Below are positions 1-9,049 of a DNA stretch of 64,000 nucleotides, piece after piece. Each line of letters opens with the position of its first letter. Position 1 is the stretch's first letter. Origin of the DNA: Pacificimonas aurantium (lineage in GTDB: Bacteria; Pseudomonadota; Alphaproteobacteria; Sphingomonadales; Sphingomonadaceae); the NCBI RefSeq assembly GCF_020092905.1, contig NZ_JAGSGB010000001.1, positions 558,001-622,000 of the forward strand. The letters run 5' to 3'. The notes beneath the pieces were generated by a model. It was not told where the DNA came from. It was given only the letters and a program-made list of their open reading frames with translations, and searched no databases. A program made the translations under genes and the position numbers.

Positions 1-438
1 CGGCGCTGGCTGGTCGCCGGCCTGATCCTGCTGGTGCTGGGCGGCGGCCTTGCCGGGCTGGCGCAGGTCGACCGCGGCCGCATGGTGCGCGACTATAGCT
101 ACCAGTCGCGCGGCATCGTGCTCCCGGGCGAGCCGTTGGAGGTGTTCGCGGCGCTGGACGAGGGATCGCTGGACGACGAATCGGGGGATTACGAATCGGT
201 GCGAACCGACCTGCTCGACCGGGTCGACGAACGCATGTTGACCGTCACCGAGATGCGGGGACCGCGCTTCGTCGAGGACGTCCCCGGCGGCCGCCGGGTC
301 TGGCACCTGGTGGGCGGGTCCGAACCCCGCCCTGCCCAGCGCTTCGCCTGGGCCTATGTCCCCGCCTTCGCCGCAATCATCGGCGGTCTCGCCTGTTTCT
401 TCGTCGGCTGGCGCTGGCCGGGGGACAAAGCGGGCTGA
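1..438 (+). CDS. membrane-anchored hypothetical protein, 5' end outside window
   Basis: The reading frame is open from the first base, so the gene starts upstream; a GTG at 34 is only an internal candidate. The visible 145 residues begin with a hydrophobic helix (about residues 4-24), continue with an acidic soluble segment of roughly 90 residues, and end with a second hydrophobic helix (about 118-138) and a short charged tail. This is a two-helix inner-membrane protein with a loop that would face the periplasm if the N-terminus is inside. I do not recognise the family. The downstream broken beta-lactamase-like gene lies on the same strand about 70 bases away. Confidence 0.6.
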   Translation, partial: RRWLVAGLILLVLGGGLAGLAQVDRGRMVRDYSYQSRGIVLPGEPLEVFAALDEGSLDDESGDYESVRTDLLDRVDERMLTVTEMRGPRFVEDVPGGRRVWHLVGGSEPRPAQRFAWAYVPAFAAIIGGLACFFVGWRWPGDKAG

Positions 439-505
439 CCGCACCCCCCTCGCAGAACGCCGCTGCCCCCAATCACTCGAACCCCTGACAAGAGGAGCTT
501 TTCGC

Positions 506-1545
506 ATGACCCTTCGCTGGCCGCCCCGCCCCCTTACGCCCGTTGCCCTTGCCGGCCTTGCCGCGCTGTCCGCCTGCGCGCCGACCGGGTCGGGCGCCGT
601 ATCCACACCGCCCGCCGCTGCCACCGCGGAGACCGCGCCTGCCGCCAAGCCTGAACTCGACGCGCAGATCCGGCAGCTGATGGCGGACGCGGACATCGTC
701 GGCATGGCCGTGGCGGTGATCGAGGACGGCGAGATCACGCATGTGAACGCCTATGGCTACCGCAACCGCGAGCAGCGCATGCCGCTGGAAACGGACACGA
801 TCATGTACGGGGCATCGCTGACCAAGGCGGCCTTTTCCTACATGATCATGCAGCTGGTGGACGAAGGGCTGGTCGATCTGGACCGCCCCGTCGCCGACTA
901 TCTCGACAAGCCCCTGCCCGCCTATCCCGACTATGCCTCCCTCGAAGGCGACGAGGAATGGCGCCTGGTGACCCCGCGCATGGTCCTGACGCACACGACC
1001 GGCCTTGCGAACTTGCGCTTTTTCGAACCGAACCAGGACCTGCGTTTCCATTTCACGCCGGGCACGGCCTATGCCTATTCGGGCGAAGGCTTCTGGATCC
1101 TGCAACTGATGCTGGAAGAGGGGCTCGGCCTCGACGTGAAGGCCGAGATGCAGCGGCGCATCTTCGACCGGTTCGACATGCCGAATACCAGCATGCAGTG
1201 GCGCGAGGACTTCGCCGATAACCTAGCGGACGGCTACGCCATGGACGGCAGCTTCGAGCCGCATGACGAGCGCAGCAATGTGAGCGCTGCAGGATCGATG
1301 GACACAAGCATCGCCGACCAGGCGCGCATGTGGCGGGGCATGCTGGCGGGCGAGGGCCTGTCGGCCGAAAGCCGGGCTGGACCGGCAACATCGCGCTTTG
1401 CCAGGAAGAACGCGACCGCTGCCTGGTGATCCTGGGCAACAGCGTCCGCAGCGAAATCGTCTTCCCGGAGCTTGCCCGCCGCGTACTCGGCGAGACAGGC
1501 TACCCCTGGTGGTGGACCTATCCCGCCCTGCACGGCGGCGATTAG
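506..1545 (+). pseudogene. serine beta-lactamase-family lipoprotein gene, broken by internal deletion and frameshift
   Basis: The ATG at 506 follows an AGAGGAG ribosome binding site. The product starts with a lipoprotein signal (lipobox ending LSAC) and has the SxxK nucleophile motif (SLTK, Ser about 104) and the Tyr motif (YAYS, about 189), as in class C beta-lactamase/esterase-like proteins. The frame runs to a TGA at 1429, but the last 17 or so residues are nonsense. The family's C-terminus (TGNIALC, a Cys-rich strand, then GETGYPWWWTYP) is read in a different frame from about 1372 to the TAG at 1545. The stretch between, normally some 45-50 residues and carrying the third (K/H-T/G-G) active-site motif, is missing. 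I infer one deletion that also shifted the frame. The remaining 307-residue product should be inactive. An assembly error is the alternative. Confidence 0.8.
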
Positions 1546-1631
1546 GGATCACGAGGCGCAACCGGAGAGCCCGAAGGAGGGTGGAGCAGCGGCGGCGCCG
1601 TTGCCGCCGGGCGCCCTAAGCCGCTCCCCCC

Positions 1632-2762
1632 TTAGAGCTGCGTCGTTCCCGAACTGTCCTGTGCCGGCGCTTCCCGCGGGGCGGTCAGCTCTCCCGAGGC
1701 ATCGACCACCCGCGCTTCCAGCCGGGCCAGCAGATTCTCGGTCTGCACATAACGCTGAGCGTCGCGCAGCCAGCGCGCGCCGCGGCGCTGAATGTCGTCG
1801 GGAAGACGCCGATAGGCCGCGACCGCGCCTTCGACGTCGCCAGCCTCTATCTCTTCCTCGACTTCGGCGACGATGTCCTCGGCGCGCTCGGCGCTGCTGT
1901 CGGTATCGGCGCGGCGGACCTGGAAAATGTCGGCCAGACCGCCGGTGAATGACTGCCACCAGCCCTGTTCGCCTTCGGCAGCGGACGAATCGAGGAGCTG
2001 CGGCGCAAGGCGCTCGAAACGCGCCGCAAGCGCCGGCGGTCTTACCAGACCGCGCATGCCGGCCGAGAGGTCGTCCAGCGCATCGTCTGCATCGGCGCCG
2101 AGCGCGGAGCGGAGCGCCGGTTCGAGCGGACCGAGCGGCTCTCCCGCCGCAAAGGCGCGGCGGGCCTGGGCGATAAGGATGACCGCGCGCGCTTCGCGGG
2201 CCAGTTCCTCAGCGCGAGCGACGCGGGCAGCCGATTCGCCGCGCGAATCCTGCACGCGCACCGTAAGCCCCGCGACCTCGGCGGAGAGGTTGTCGACCCG
2301 GCCGCCAAGCTGCGACTGCTGCCGGTCGAGCGCATCCACCCGGGTTTCGAGGCGCGTAATCTGCGTGCTTGCCTGCTCGGCAACCTCCGCAGCCAGGACC
2401 GGATCGTTGAGCGCGGGCTGCTCGCCTTCCTCGGCGCGCGCAGTCTGAGCCGGAAGAGACGGCAGGCCGGGGCGCTGCTCGAGCGCAGCCACGCGCGATT
2501 CCAGCCGCTCGATCGCCTGCTCATGACTGTCGAGCCGCGCCGTCACCACCTCGGCGACGTCGGGTTCATAGGGAAAGGGCAGGCGCGGGCGGACCTGCTG
2601 CTCGAACCAGGGACTGAGAAGCATGCCGCCGATGAAGGCGATCAGCAGAAACACCACCAACCAGGGCAGAATGGCGGGACCGGACTCGCTCTCTGCCGAG
2701 CGGGCAGGCGGCCTCGGTCCGGCTTTGGGACCCTGTTTGGGGGAAGTCCGTCGTTCGTCCAT
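1632..2762 (-). CDS. Mic60/mitofilin-like inner membrane protein
   Basis: 376 residues. A charged, Pro-rich cytoplasmic tail of about 30 residues is followed by one membrane helix (31-53). Then comes a long stretch rich in Glu, Ala, Arg and Leu (about 70-200) with the heptad-like pattern of a coiled coil, then a helical C-terminal region. This is the layout of alphaproteobacterial Mic60 homologues (COG4223), which sit beside haem genes and are related to the mitochondrial cristae protein Mic60. The ATG at 2762 is chosen because it lies 5 bases after the hemD stop; the frame is open to 2867 but that would overlap hemD. It is probably co-transcribed with hemC-hemD. A role in inner-membrane shaping is inferred from relatives only. 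Confidence 0.75.
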   Translation of the reverse strand: MDERRTSPKQGPKAGPRPPARSAESESGPAILPWLVVFLLIAFIGGMLLSPWFEQQVRPRLPFPYEPDVAEVVTARLDSHEQAIERLESRVAALEQRPGLPSLPAQTARAEEGEQPALNDPVLAAEVAEQASTQITRLETRVDALDRQQSQLGGRVDNLSAEVAGLTVRVQDSRGESAARVARAEELAREARAVILIAQARRAFAAGEPLGPLEPALRSALGADADDALDDLSAGMRGLVRPPALAARFERLAPQLLDSSAAEGEQGWWQSFTGGLADIFQVRRADTDSSAERAEDIVAEVEEEIEAGDVEGAVAAYRRLPDDIQRRGARWLRDAQRYVQTENLLARLEARVVDASGELTAPREAPAQDSSGTTQL

Positions 2763-2767
2763 GCTCG

Positions 2768-3460
2768 TTATCCGTTTCCAGCCTCGGCATCGTCTTCGCA
2801 CAGCAGGTGCGCCGCGGCAAAGAGCGCGTCTTCGGTCGGTGCGCCGGGCCGGTGAAGCGCGCGCCACCCTTCAAGGTCGCCGGGGTCGCCCTTGCCCAGA
2901 AGCGCAAGCGAGAGACTTTCCCGCTGGATCCCCAGACGCGCGCACTCCTTTGCGAAGTGCGCGAGCGTACGCGCGGAGTAGCAGAGCGCCATGTCGATTG
3001 TCCCGGTACGCAGCTGCTCCTCCGCGTCCCGGTCGAGGCGCCGCGCCGCCGCGCGGTAGGTCACGACCCGGTCATGCAGGATATCGTGCGGCATGGGCCG
3101 GCTGACCGTTTCGCCGGAAAGATAAAGCAGCCGGCCGGGAGCTTCGGCGCGAAGCCGCGCGAACAGCGATGCTGCATCGCCCGCGCTCTCGTCCACATGC
3201 CGGAACCCAGCCAGCCGCGCCGCCTCCGCGGTTGCAGCGCCCACCGCGTAGAGCGGCAGCCTCTTCAACTCCGCCGGCACGCCGCCGCGAAAGGCATTGG
3301 CGCTGGTCGCGGCCGCAGCTTGCACGGCCTTGGCAGGCAGCGTCCAGCGAACGGGTTCGATCTGCAGAAGCGGTGAGAGGGTAACCTCATGCCCGAGCGA
3401 TCGCAGGCGCCGCGCCGTCTCCTCCGCGGCCGGGCGGGGCCGGGTGAGGAGAATCTTCAC
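2768..3460 (-). CDS. hemD: uroporphyrinogen-III synthase
   Basis: 230 residues, the usual size. The N-terminus (ILLTRP, then a helix and GHEV) is typical of HemD, which closes linear hydroxymethylbilane to uroporphyrinogen III with inversion of ring D. The family has low sequence conservation, so the call leans on the start motif, size and position directly after hemC. It lies 40 bases downstream of the hemC stop and 5 bases upstream of the Mic60-like start, all on the minus strand, which suggests one operon. The enzyme is cytoplasmic and feeds haem and, where present, cobalamin synthesis. Confidence 0.85.
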   Translation of the reverse strand: MKILLTRPRPAAEETARRLRSLGHEVTLSPLLQIEPVRWTLPAKAVQAAAATSANAFRGGVPAELKRLPLYAVGAATAEAARLAGFRHVDESAGDAASLFARLRAEAPGRLLYLSGETVSRPMPHDILHDRVVTYRAAARRLDRDAEEQLRTGTIDMALCYSARTLAHFAKECARLGIQRESLSLALLGKGDPGDLEGWRALHRPGAPTEDALFAAAHLLCEDDAEAGNG

Positions 3461-3500
3461 GCCCGCTTCCTCGCTGCGCGCGGGAGCAACGCCGCCACGG

Positions 3501-4424
3501 TCATGTCCATGAAAAGAGGCTGCGAATGCTGGCCGGTGCCTCCGCCATCAGGTCGTCGGCGAGCCTGGCCCCCACCGTCTCCGCGTCTCCGACGCTGGCG
3601 GCGAACTCCGCGGCTCCCCTGCAGAGGTCTGCGCCATCCTCACTGAGGATTTCTGCGCGCAAGAGGAACCCCTCCTCCTTGCGTACGGCAAGCGCGGCGA
3701 CGGGACTGTGGCAGGTGCCGCCAAGCCGGCGCGCAAAAGCGCGTTCGGCCGAGACGGCGAGAAACGTGTCGGCGTCCGAGATGTCGGCAGCACGAGCACG
3801 AACCTGCGCATCGTCGGCGCGAGTTTCGATGGCGATCGCCGCCTGCCCGGGGGCGGGCAGCATGTCGGCGACCGCAACGGGCACGCCGACGCCCGTGCGG
3901 CCGAGCCGCTCGAGGCCCGCGGATGCCAGCAGCGTGGCGTCGAAGCGGCCCTCCTCGATGGCGGCGAGGCGTGTATCGACATTGCCGCGCAGCGGCTCCA
4001 CGACCAGGCCGGGAATGCGGCGCCGAAGCTGGGCTTCGCGCCGCGGCGACGATGTCCCGAGCCGCATCCCGGATTCAAGGTCGTCCAGGCTGGGCGGGCC
4101 GATCAGCCGTTCCCTGACGTCGGCGCGCGGCAGCGTCGCACAGACCACGAGCCCGGCGGGCCGCTCGCTTTCGACATCCTTCAGCGAGTGCACGGCAAGA
4201 TCGATCTCCCCCTCGATCAGCGCGCGCTCAAGCTCCTTCGTCCAGACGCCCTTGCCGCCCAGATCCGCCAGCCGGGCCTTGCGGTCGCGGTCGCCTGCGG
4301 TGGACACGGTGACGATCTCGCCTCCGCCCAGCGCCCATTTGACGGCCTCGGCCTGCACCAGCGCGAGCGGCGAGCCGCGCGTGCCGATGCGCAGCGGTCT
4401 TTCGGTATCGCTATGCTTGTTCAC
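3501..4424 (-). CDS. hemC: porphobilinogen deaminase (hydroxymethylbilane synthase)
   Basis: 307 residues from a GTG at 4424. The conserved N-terminal motif IGTRGSPLAL is present, followed by a central HSLKD substrate-binding segment and, near the C-terminus, GGTCHSP, whose Cys carries the dipyrromethane cofactor. The enzyme polymerises four porphobilinogen molecules. The frame is open to 4502 but that would run into the divergent tsaD; GTG at 4424 places the first motif at the normal distance. hemC and tsaD start only 38 bases apart, so their promoters must overlap the opposing coding regions or be very compact. First gene of the hemC-hemD-Mic60-like group. Confidence 0.95.
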   Translation of the reverse strand: MNKHSDTERPLRIGTRGSPLALVQAEAVKWALGGGEIVTVSTAGDRDRKARLADLGGKGVWTKELERALIEGEIDLAVHSLKDVESERPAGLVVCATLPRADVRERLIGPPSLDDLESGMRLGTSSPRREAQLRRRIPGLVVEPLRGNVDTRLAAIEEGRFDATLLASAGLERLGRTGVGVPVAVADMLPAPGQAAIAIETRADDAQVRARAADISDADTFLAVSAERAFARRLGGTCHSPVAALAVRKEEGFLLRAEILSEDGADLCRGAAEFAASVGDAETVGARLADDLMAEAPASIRSLFSWT

Positions 4425-4462
4425 GGAAGGCGGCGTAACTAGGTCGCTGTCTGGACACAATA

Positions 4463-5584
4463 ATGAGCGCACATCCCCCTTCCGCCGTTTCCCCGGCTGC
4501 ACCGCGCGGCGGCGCGTCTGCCATCGCCGCCGCGCGCAGCATCGTGCGTCCGCTCGTGCTGGGCCTGGAGTCGAGCTGCGACGATACGGCTGCAGCGCTG
4601 GTGGACGCGGCGGGCACCATCCATTCCAGCCTCGTTGCGGGCCAGAATGACGACCACGCGCCCTATGGCGGCGTCGTGCCGGAAATCGCCGCCCGCGCGC
4701 ATTCCGACCGGCTGACCCCGCTCGTCGGACAGGCGCTGGCCGAAGCGGGCGTCGGCCTGGCCGATCTCGATGCCGTCGCGGCGACCGCAGGGCCGGGGCT
4801 GATCGGCGGCGTCATGGTGGGCCTCGTTACCGGCAAGGCGCTCGCCTATGCGGCTGGAAAGCCGCTGATTGCGGTCAATCACCTCGAAGGTCATGCGCTT
4901 AGCCCGCGCCTGTCCGAGCCTTCGCTGGATTTTCCTTACCTGCTGCTGCTCGTATCGGGCGGTCATACGCAGCTGCTGCGCGTCGAAGGGCCGGGGAGTT
5001 ACAAGCGCCTCGCCACCACGATCGACGACGCGGCGGGCGAGGCGTTCGACAAGTCCGCGAAGATCCTTGGCCTCGGCTATCCGGGCGGACCGGCGATCGA
5101 GACGCTGGCGCGCGAAGGCGATGACGGCGCGGTGGCGCTGCCACGTCCACTGGCCGGATCCTCAGAGCCGCATTTCAGCTTTGCCGGGCTGAAAAGCGCG
5201 GTGCTGCGCGCGGCGAACGCGACACCCCCGCCCGACCCTGCCGATCTTGCCGCATCCTTCCAGCGCGCGGCTGCCGACTGCCTGGTCGATCGAAGCCGCA
5301 AGGCTCTTGATGCCTCGCCCGGAGTTACCGCCTTCGTCGTCGCCGGTGGTGTTGCGGCGAACCAGACCATCCGCAGCGCGCTCACCGGCCTGGCGAGCGA
5401 ATTCGACCTGCCGCTGGTCGCGCCGCCGCTGGCGCTGTGTACCGACAATGCCGCGATGATCGCCTGGGCCGGGATCGAGCGTTTCCCGGCGGGCGAATTC
5501 GACGGGCTGGATGTGCCGGCGCGGGCGCGCTGGCCGCTCGATCCCGATGGAGAGGCCGTGCGCGGGGCAGGAGCGAAAGCATGA
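4463..5584 (+). CDS. tsaD: tRNA N6-adenosine threonylcarbamoyltransferase
   Basis: 373 residues. After an extra N-terminal stretch of about 30 residues comes the ASKHA nucleotide-binding start [11 protein letters not shown]. The metal-binding HLEGH motif is at His140 and His144, and SGGHTQL and the late GGVAAN motif are present. TsaD, with TsaB and TsaE, transfers the threonylcarbamoyl group to A37 of tRNAs reading ANN codons. The 30-residue extension depends on the ATG at 4463; no internal ATG or GTG restores the usual short N-terminus, so it may be real. The stop overlaps the gpsA start by 4 bases (ATGA), so the two are translationally coupled. Confidence 0.95.
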   Translation: MSAHPPSAVSPAAPRGGASAIAAARSIVRPLVLGLESSCDDTAAALVDAAGTIHSSLVAGQNDDHAPYGGVVPEIAARAHSDRLTPLVGQALAEAGVGLADLDAVAATAGPGLIGGVMVGLVTGKALAYAAGKPLIAVNHLEGHALSPRLSEPSLDFPYLLLLVSGGHTQLLRVEGPGSYKRLATTIDDAAGEAFDKSAKILGLGYPGGPAIETLAREGDDGAVALPRPLAGSSEPHFSFAGLKSAVLRAANATPPPDPADLAASFQRAAADCLVDRSRKALDASPGVTAFVVAGGVAANQTIRSALTGLASEFDLPLVAPPLALCTDNAAMIAWAGIERFPAGEFDGLDVPARARWPLDPDGEAVRGAGAKA

Positions 5585-6558
5585 AGATAGGCATTATCGG
5601 CGCAGGCGCGTGGGGCACGGCCCTGGCTCAGGTCTGCGCCGAGTCGGGTCCGGTACTGATCTGGGCGCATGAAGAGCGGACGGTCGCCGACATCAACGAC
5701 CACCGGGAAAACCGGACCTTCCTTCCCGGCATAAAGCTGTCGCCGGAGATCGCCGCGACGACGGACCTTGCCGCCCTGAACAGCTGCGACGCGGCCCTTC
5801 TGGTCACGCCCGCCCAGCACGCGGCGAAAACACTGCAGGCGCTTGGGCCCTGGCAGCGCCCACTCATCCTCTGCTGCAAGGGCATCGAAGCCGGGACGAA
5901 GCGGCTGATGAGCGAAGTCGCCGAAGAGGTGCAGCCGGACGCGCCGCTTTGCGTTCTGTCGGGCCCGACCTTTGCCGACGAAGTCGCGAAAGGCCTGCCT
6001 GCGGCGGTAACCTTCAGCTGCGCCGATGGCGAGCTTGCCAATCGCCTCGTCAGGCGGATCGCGGGCAGCGCGTTCCGCCCCTACCATTCCGACGACATAC
6101 TCGGCGCCGAAATCGGCGGTGCGGTGAAGAACGTGCTCGCCATTGCGTGCGGGGTGGCCGACGGGCTGGGCCTCGGCAAGAATGCGCGGGCGGCGCTCAT
6201 CAGCCGCGGATTTGCGGAAATGGTCCGGTTCGGGACGGCGAAGGGCGCGCGCGAGGAAACGCTGGCGGGACTGTCGGGCCTCGGCGACCTCGTGCTTACC
6301 TGTTCCTCGGAAGCCTCGCGCAACATGTCGTTCGGCAAGGCGCTGGGCGAGGGCGACAGCGCCGCAGCCCTGCTGGCGGACCGGGTAACCGTGGCCGAGG
6401 GCGTCCATACCGCCCCGGTGCTGGTATCGCTTGCGCGCGACCTGGGCGTGGAGATGCCGATCTCCGAAGCGGTCCTGGCCTTGGTCGAAGGACGGCTGGC
6501 CCCGCGCGACGCCATGAAAGCGCTGCTGCAGCGGCCGCTGACAAGCGAGGCGAACTAG
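5581..6558 (+). CDS. gpsA: glycerol-3-phosphate dehydrogenase [NAD(P)+]
   Basis: 325 residues. The Rossmann motif GAGAWGT (residues 7-13) starts right after the initiator; the catalytic Lys lies in GGAVKN, and [11 protein letters not shown] is the family signature. The enzyme reduces dihydroxyacetone phosphate to sn-glycerol-3-phosphate for phospholipid synthesis in the cytoplasm. The start is fixed by the ATGA overlap with tsaD. The stop lies inside a 13-base tandem duplication (see the repeat feature), so the terminal residues may have been recently altered. Confidence 0.95.
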   Translation: MKIGIIGAGAWGTALAQVCAESGPVLIWAHEERTVADINDHRENRTFLPGIKLSPEIAATTDLAALNSCDAALLVTPAQHAAKTLQALGPWQRPLILCCKGIEAGTKRLMSEVAEEVQPDAPLCVLSGPTFADEVAKGLPAAVTFSCADGELANRLVRRIAGSAFRPYHSDDILGAEIGGAVKNVLAIACGVADGLGLGKNARAALISRGFAEMVRFGTAKGAREETLAGLSGLGDLVLTCSSEASRNMSFGKALGEGDSAAALLADRVTVAEGVHTAPVLVSLARDLGVEMPISEAVLALVEGRLAPRDAMKALLQRPLTSEAN

Positions 6559-6570
6559 CGAGGCGAACTA
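6545..6570. repeat. 13-base perfect tandem duplication across the gpsA stop codon
   Basis: GCGAGGCGAACTA occurs twice head to tail at 6545-6557 and 6558-6570. The gpsA stop TAG is formed by the last two bases of copy one and the first base of copy two. Replication slippage is the simplest explanation. Confidence 0.9.
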
Positions 6571-6595
6571 AGGCCGCGCCCCGCCGGCCGACGCC

Positions 6596-6790
6596 TTAGA
6601 AATCCCAGGCGATCCCCTTCGATTCCCAGTCGCCGTAGCGGGTCGGTTCCTTGCCCTTCGGTCCGCCCTTCTCGTCCTTGGGCGGATCCGCGCGCCCGTC
6701 GCCCGCCGCGGCTGTCGGCACCTCCCGCTGGGCCACCTCGTCAGAGTTCACAGGTGCCGCGGGCTCGTCTTTGGGATCATCATCAGACAT
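6596..6790 (-). CDS. DUF1674 / SdhAF4-like succinate dehydrogenase assembly factor
   Basis: 64 residues from the ATG at 6790; the frame is open to 6811, but the later ATG gives the usual short acidic N-terminus. The C-terminus has the family hallmark GKEPTRYGDWESKGIAWDF, which in DUF1674 proteins (SDHAF4 in mitochondria) binds flavinylated SdhA before complex II assembly. The first 40 residues are low-complexity and acidic, as in relatives. It is convergent with gpsA and divergent from the SDR gene. Confidence 0.85.
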   Translation of the reverse strand: MSDDDPKDEPAAPVNSDEVAQREVPTAAAGDGRADPPKDEKGGPKGKEPTRYGDWESKGIAWDF

Positions 6791-6885
6791 ACATGTAGCG
6801 AATGCCCGCACAGACGCGGCCGTTGCAAAGGAAAACCGACTCGGACGAATTGCCGCGTCCTGTCGTACAATGGGGGGAGAGGATC

Positions 6886-7767
6886 ATGGCCAGCATCAAC
6901 TCGGTTGCGGGCAGGACCATCGCGCTGACCGGCGCGGGCAGCGGGATCGGGCGGGCGCTGGCGCGCCTGCTGGCAGAAAAGGGCGCCAAGCTCGCCCTCG
7001 CCGACCGCGACGCGGACGGCCTGGCAGAAACGGCGAAGCTGCTGGGAAACTACCCGCATTCCACCGCCGTCTTCGATGTCACCGATCCCGGCGCGCTCGA
7101 AGACTGGGTCGATGCGGCCGCTGCGGAATTCGGCGGGCTGGACGGCATCATCAACAATGCCGGCCTGAGCGTCGTAGCCCCCTTCGAACATTGCCCGCCG
7201 GAGGAGTTCGACCGCGTGATGGCCGTCAATTTCGACGCGGTCATGCGGGGATGCCGCGCAGCCCTGCCGCACCTGATCGGCGGCGAACATGGCTGGATCG
7301 TCAATGTCTCCAGCGTGTTCGGCATGATGGGTTACCCGACCCAGACCGCCTACAATGCCTCGAAATATGCCGTCCGCGGCTTTACCGAAGCGCTGCACCT
7401 GGAAATGCAGCTGACACATCCGGAGGTGCAGGTGGTCAGGGTGCATCCCGGCGGGATCAAGACCCGCGTCGCGCATAATTCGAAGTTCATCCGCGGTTTG
7501 GGCGAGGGCCCGGAGGCGATGCAGCACGATCCCGACGATTTCCTTGCAAATGCGCCCACCACCGCCGAACAGGCGGCGGAAACCATCGTGCGCGGCATGG
7601 AGCGCGGGGAGCACCGCGTCCTGATCGGCAAGGATGCCCGCATGGTCGACTATCTGACCCGGCTGTTCCCGGTCAGCTACTGGAAACGGATCGGGACATT
7701 TCTCAGCAGCGACGACAAAAAGGCGGAAACTCAGGAGGCGGGCGGCAAAAAGGCGCACGCCCGCTGA
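6886..7767 (+). CDS. short-chain dehydrogenase/reductase
   Basis: 293 residues from the ATG at 6886, preceded by GGGGAGAGG. Classical SDR motifs are present: cofactor motif TGAGSGIG (15-22), NNAG near residue 88, an active-site Ser in NVSSV, and YNASK with Tyr156 and Lys160. An acidic residue after the second strand (ALADRD) favours NAD over NADP. The C-terminus is longer than the minimal 250-residue fold. The substrate cannot be read from the sequence. The gene's stop (7765-7767) abuts the rsmB-like reading frame. Confidence 0.85.
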   Translation: MASINSVAGRTIALTGAGSGIGRALARLLAEKGAKLALADRDADGLAETAKLLGNYPHSTAVFDVTDPGALEDWVDAAAAEFGGLDGIINNAGLSVVAPFEHCPPEEFDRVMAVNFDAVMRGCRAALPHLIGGEHGWIVNVSSVFGMMGYPTQTAYNASKYAVRGFTEALHLEMQLTHPEVQVVRVHPGGIKTRVAHNSKFIRGLGEGPEAMQHDPDDFLANAPTTAEQAAETIVRGMERGEHRVLIGKDARMVDYLTRLFPVSYWKRIGTFLSSDDKKAETQEAGGKKAHAR

Positions 7768-9017
7768 ACGCGGACACGCCGGGCCTGCCCGCCCGGCGCG
7801 GCGCCCTCACGCTGCTGCAGGCGGTGCTGTGGCAGGGACGCAGCCTAGAGGCCGCCCTGCCGCGCGCCCTTCGTGCAATCGAGTCGCCGTCCGACCGCGC
7901 GCTCGCCCGCAACATCGCCTCGTCCACACTGCGCTGGCTGCCCGACCTCGATGACCTGATCGACGGCCGCACGCGTCAGGCCCTGCCCGGCGACGCCCGC
8001 GCCCGGATGGTCTTGCGCATGGCGCTGGCGCAGGCGCTTGTCCTGGAAACCCCGCACCATGCCGTCGTGGCAACCGCGCTGCCCCTGGTGGGGGGAGGCC
8101 CGCGCCGACTGGTGCACGGCGTCCTGTCCGCCGCCCTGAAGGATAGCGCGCTTCCCGACACTCCGACGCTGCCCGAGCTCTGGCACAGGCGCTGGAGCGA
8201 GACGTGGGGCGAGGAGGTGGCCAAGGCGGCGGCCCGCAGCCTCGCCGCGCCGCCGCCGCTCGACCTGAGTCATGCCGACGGCGCCGGTCCCGGCGTCGAC
8301 GGCCGCAGCTTGCTTCCCGGCCACCTGCGCCTACCCGCCGATACCAGGGTCGAGGATGTGCCGGGCTTCGCCGGTACGGCGGTCTGGGTCCAGGACATCG
8401 CCGCCTCGCTTCCCGTGCGGTTGCTAGCACCGCAGGCGGGTGAGCGCATCGCCGACCTGTGCGCCGCGCCCGGCGGCAAGACCATGCAGATCGCCGCCGC
8501 CGGAGCCGAGGTCGTGGCGGTGGACAACAGTTCGCGGCGCCTGCAGCGGCTGACCGAGAATCTGGAGCGCACGGGCCTTTCCGCCAGCCTCGTCGAAAGC
8601 GACGCGCGCGCCTTCACCCCGGACGAGACGTTCGACGCAGTCCTCCTGGACGCACCGTGTAGCGGCACGGGGATCTTTCGCCGCCATCCGGACGTGCTGC
8701 ACATCCGCAATCCCGAACGGCTGGAGGCGACACTGGCGACCCAGGCCGCCCTTCTGGACCATGCCGCCAGCCTGCTGCGGCCGGGCGGTCGGCTGGTCTA
8801 TGCCGTGTGCTCGCTGGAACCCGAAGAGGGCGAAGCGCAGGTAAATGCCTTCTGCGAGCGACACCCGCGCTGGACCGTCGACCGCGCGCCGGAGGGCCTG
8901 TTGCCCGCCGATATTCCGGCCCAGGCGGCGGGGACGGTGCGAACGCTTCCGGGCATGTTGGCGGACGAGGGCGGCCTGGATGGATTTTTCATGGCACGGC
9001 TGACCGCACCGGGCTGA
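7764..9017 (+). CDS. RsmB-like 16S rRNA (cytosine-C5) methyltransferase
   Basis: The methyltransferase domain has the SAM motif LCAAPGGKT, the acidic AVDNS strand end, DAPCSGTG with one conserved Cys, and [11 protein letters not shown] with the catalytic Cys. An N-terminal NusB-like helical RNA-binding region precedes it, as in RsmB (m5C967). The first ATG/GTG/TTG in frame is the GTG at 7824 (397 residues). The family-like sequence ([16 protein letters not shown]) continues upstream to 7764 with no standard start before it. A CTG at 7764 overlapping the SDR stop as CTGA would give about 417 residues and is my preferred reading; 7824 is the conservative alternative. Target base is inferred from family. 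Confidence 0.8.
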   Translation: MNADTPGLPARRGALTLLQAVLWQGRSLEAALPRALRAIESPSDRALARNIASSTLRWLPDLDDLIDGRTRQALPGDARARMVLRMALAQALVLETPHHAVVATALPLVGGGPRRLVHGVLSAALKDSALPDTPTLPELWHRRWSETWGEEVAKAAARSLAAPPPLDLSHADGAGPGVDGRSLLPGHLRLPADTRVEDVPGFAGTAVWVQDIAASLPVRLLAPQAGERIADLCAAPGGKTMQIAAAGAEVVAVDNSSRRLQRLTENLERTGLSASLVESDARAFTPDETFDAVLLDAPCSGTGIFRRHPDVLHIRNPERLEATLATQAALLDHAASLLRPGGRLVYAVCSLEPEEGEAQVNAFCERHPRWTVDRAPEGLLPADIPAQAAGTVRTLPGMLADEGGLDGFFMARLTAPG

Positions 9018-9049
9018 CAGCGCGGCGCGAGTCCTGCTATGGCGCGCCC

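Noticed and set aside
5077..6408. 443-residue minus-strand frame opposite tsaD and gpsA
   Set aside because: Antisense shadow of two certain genes.
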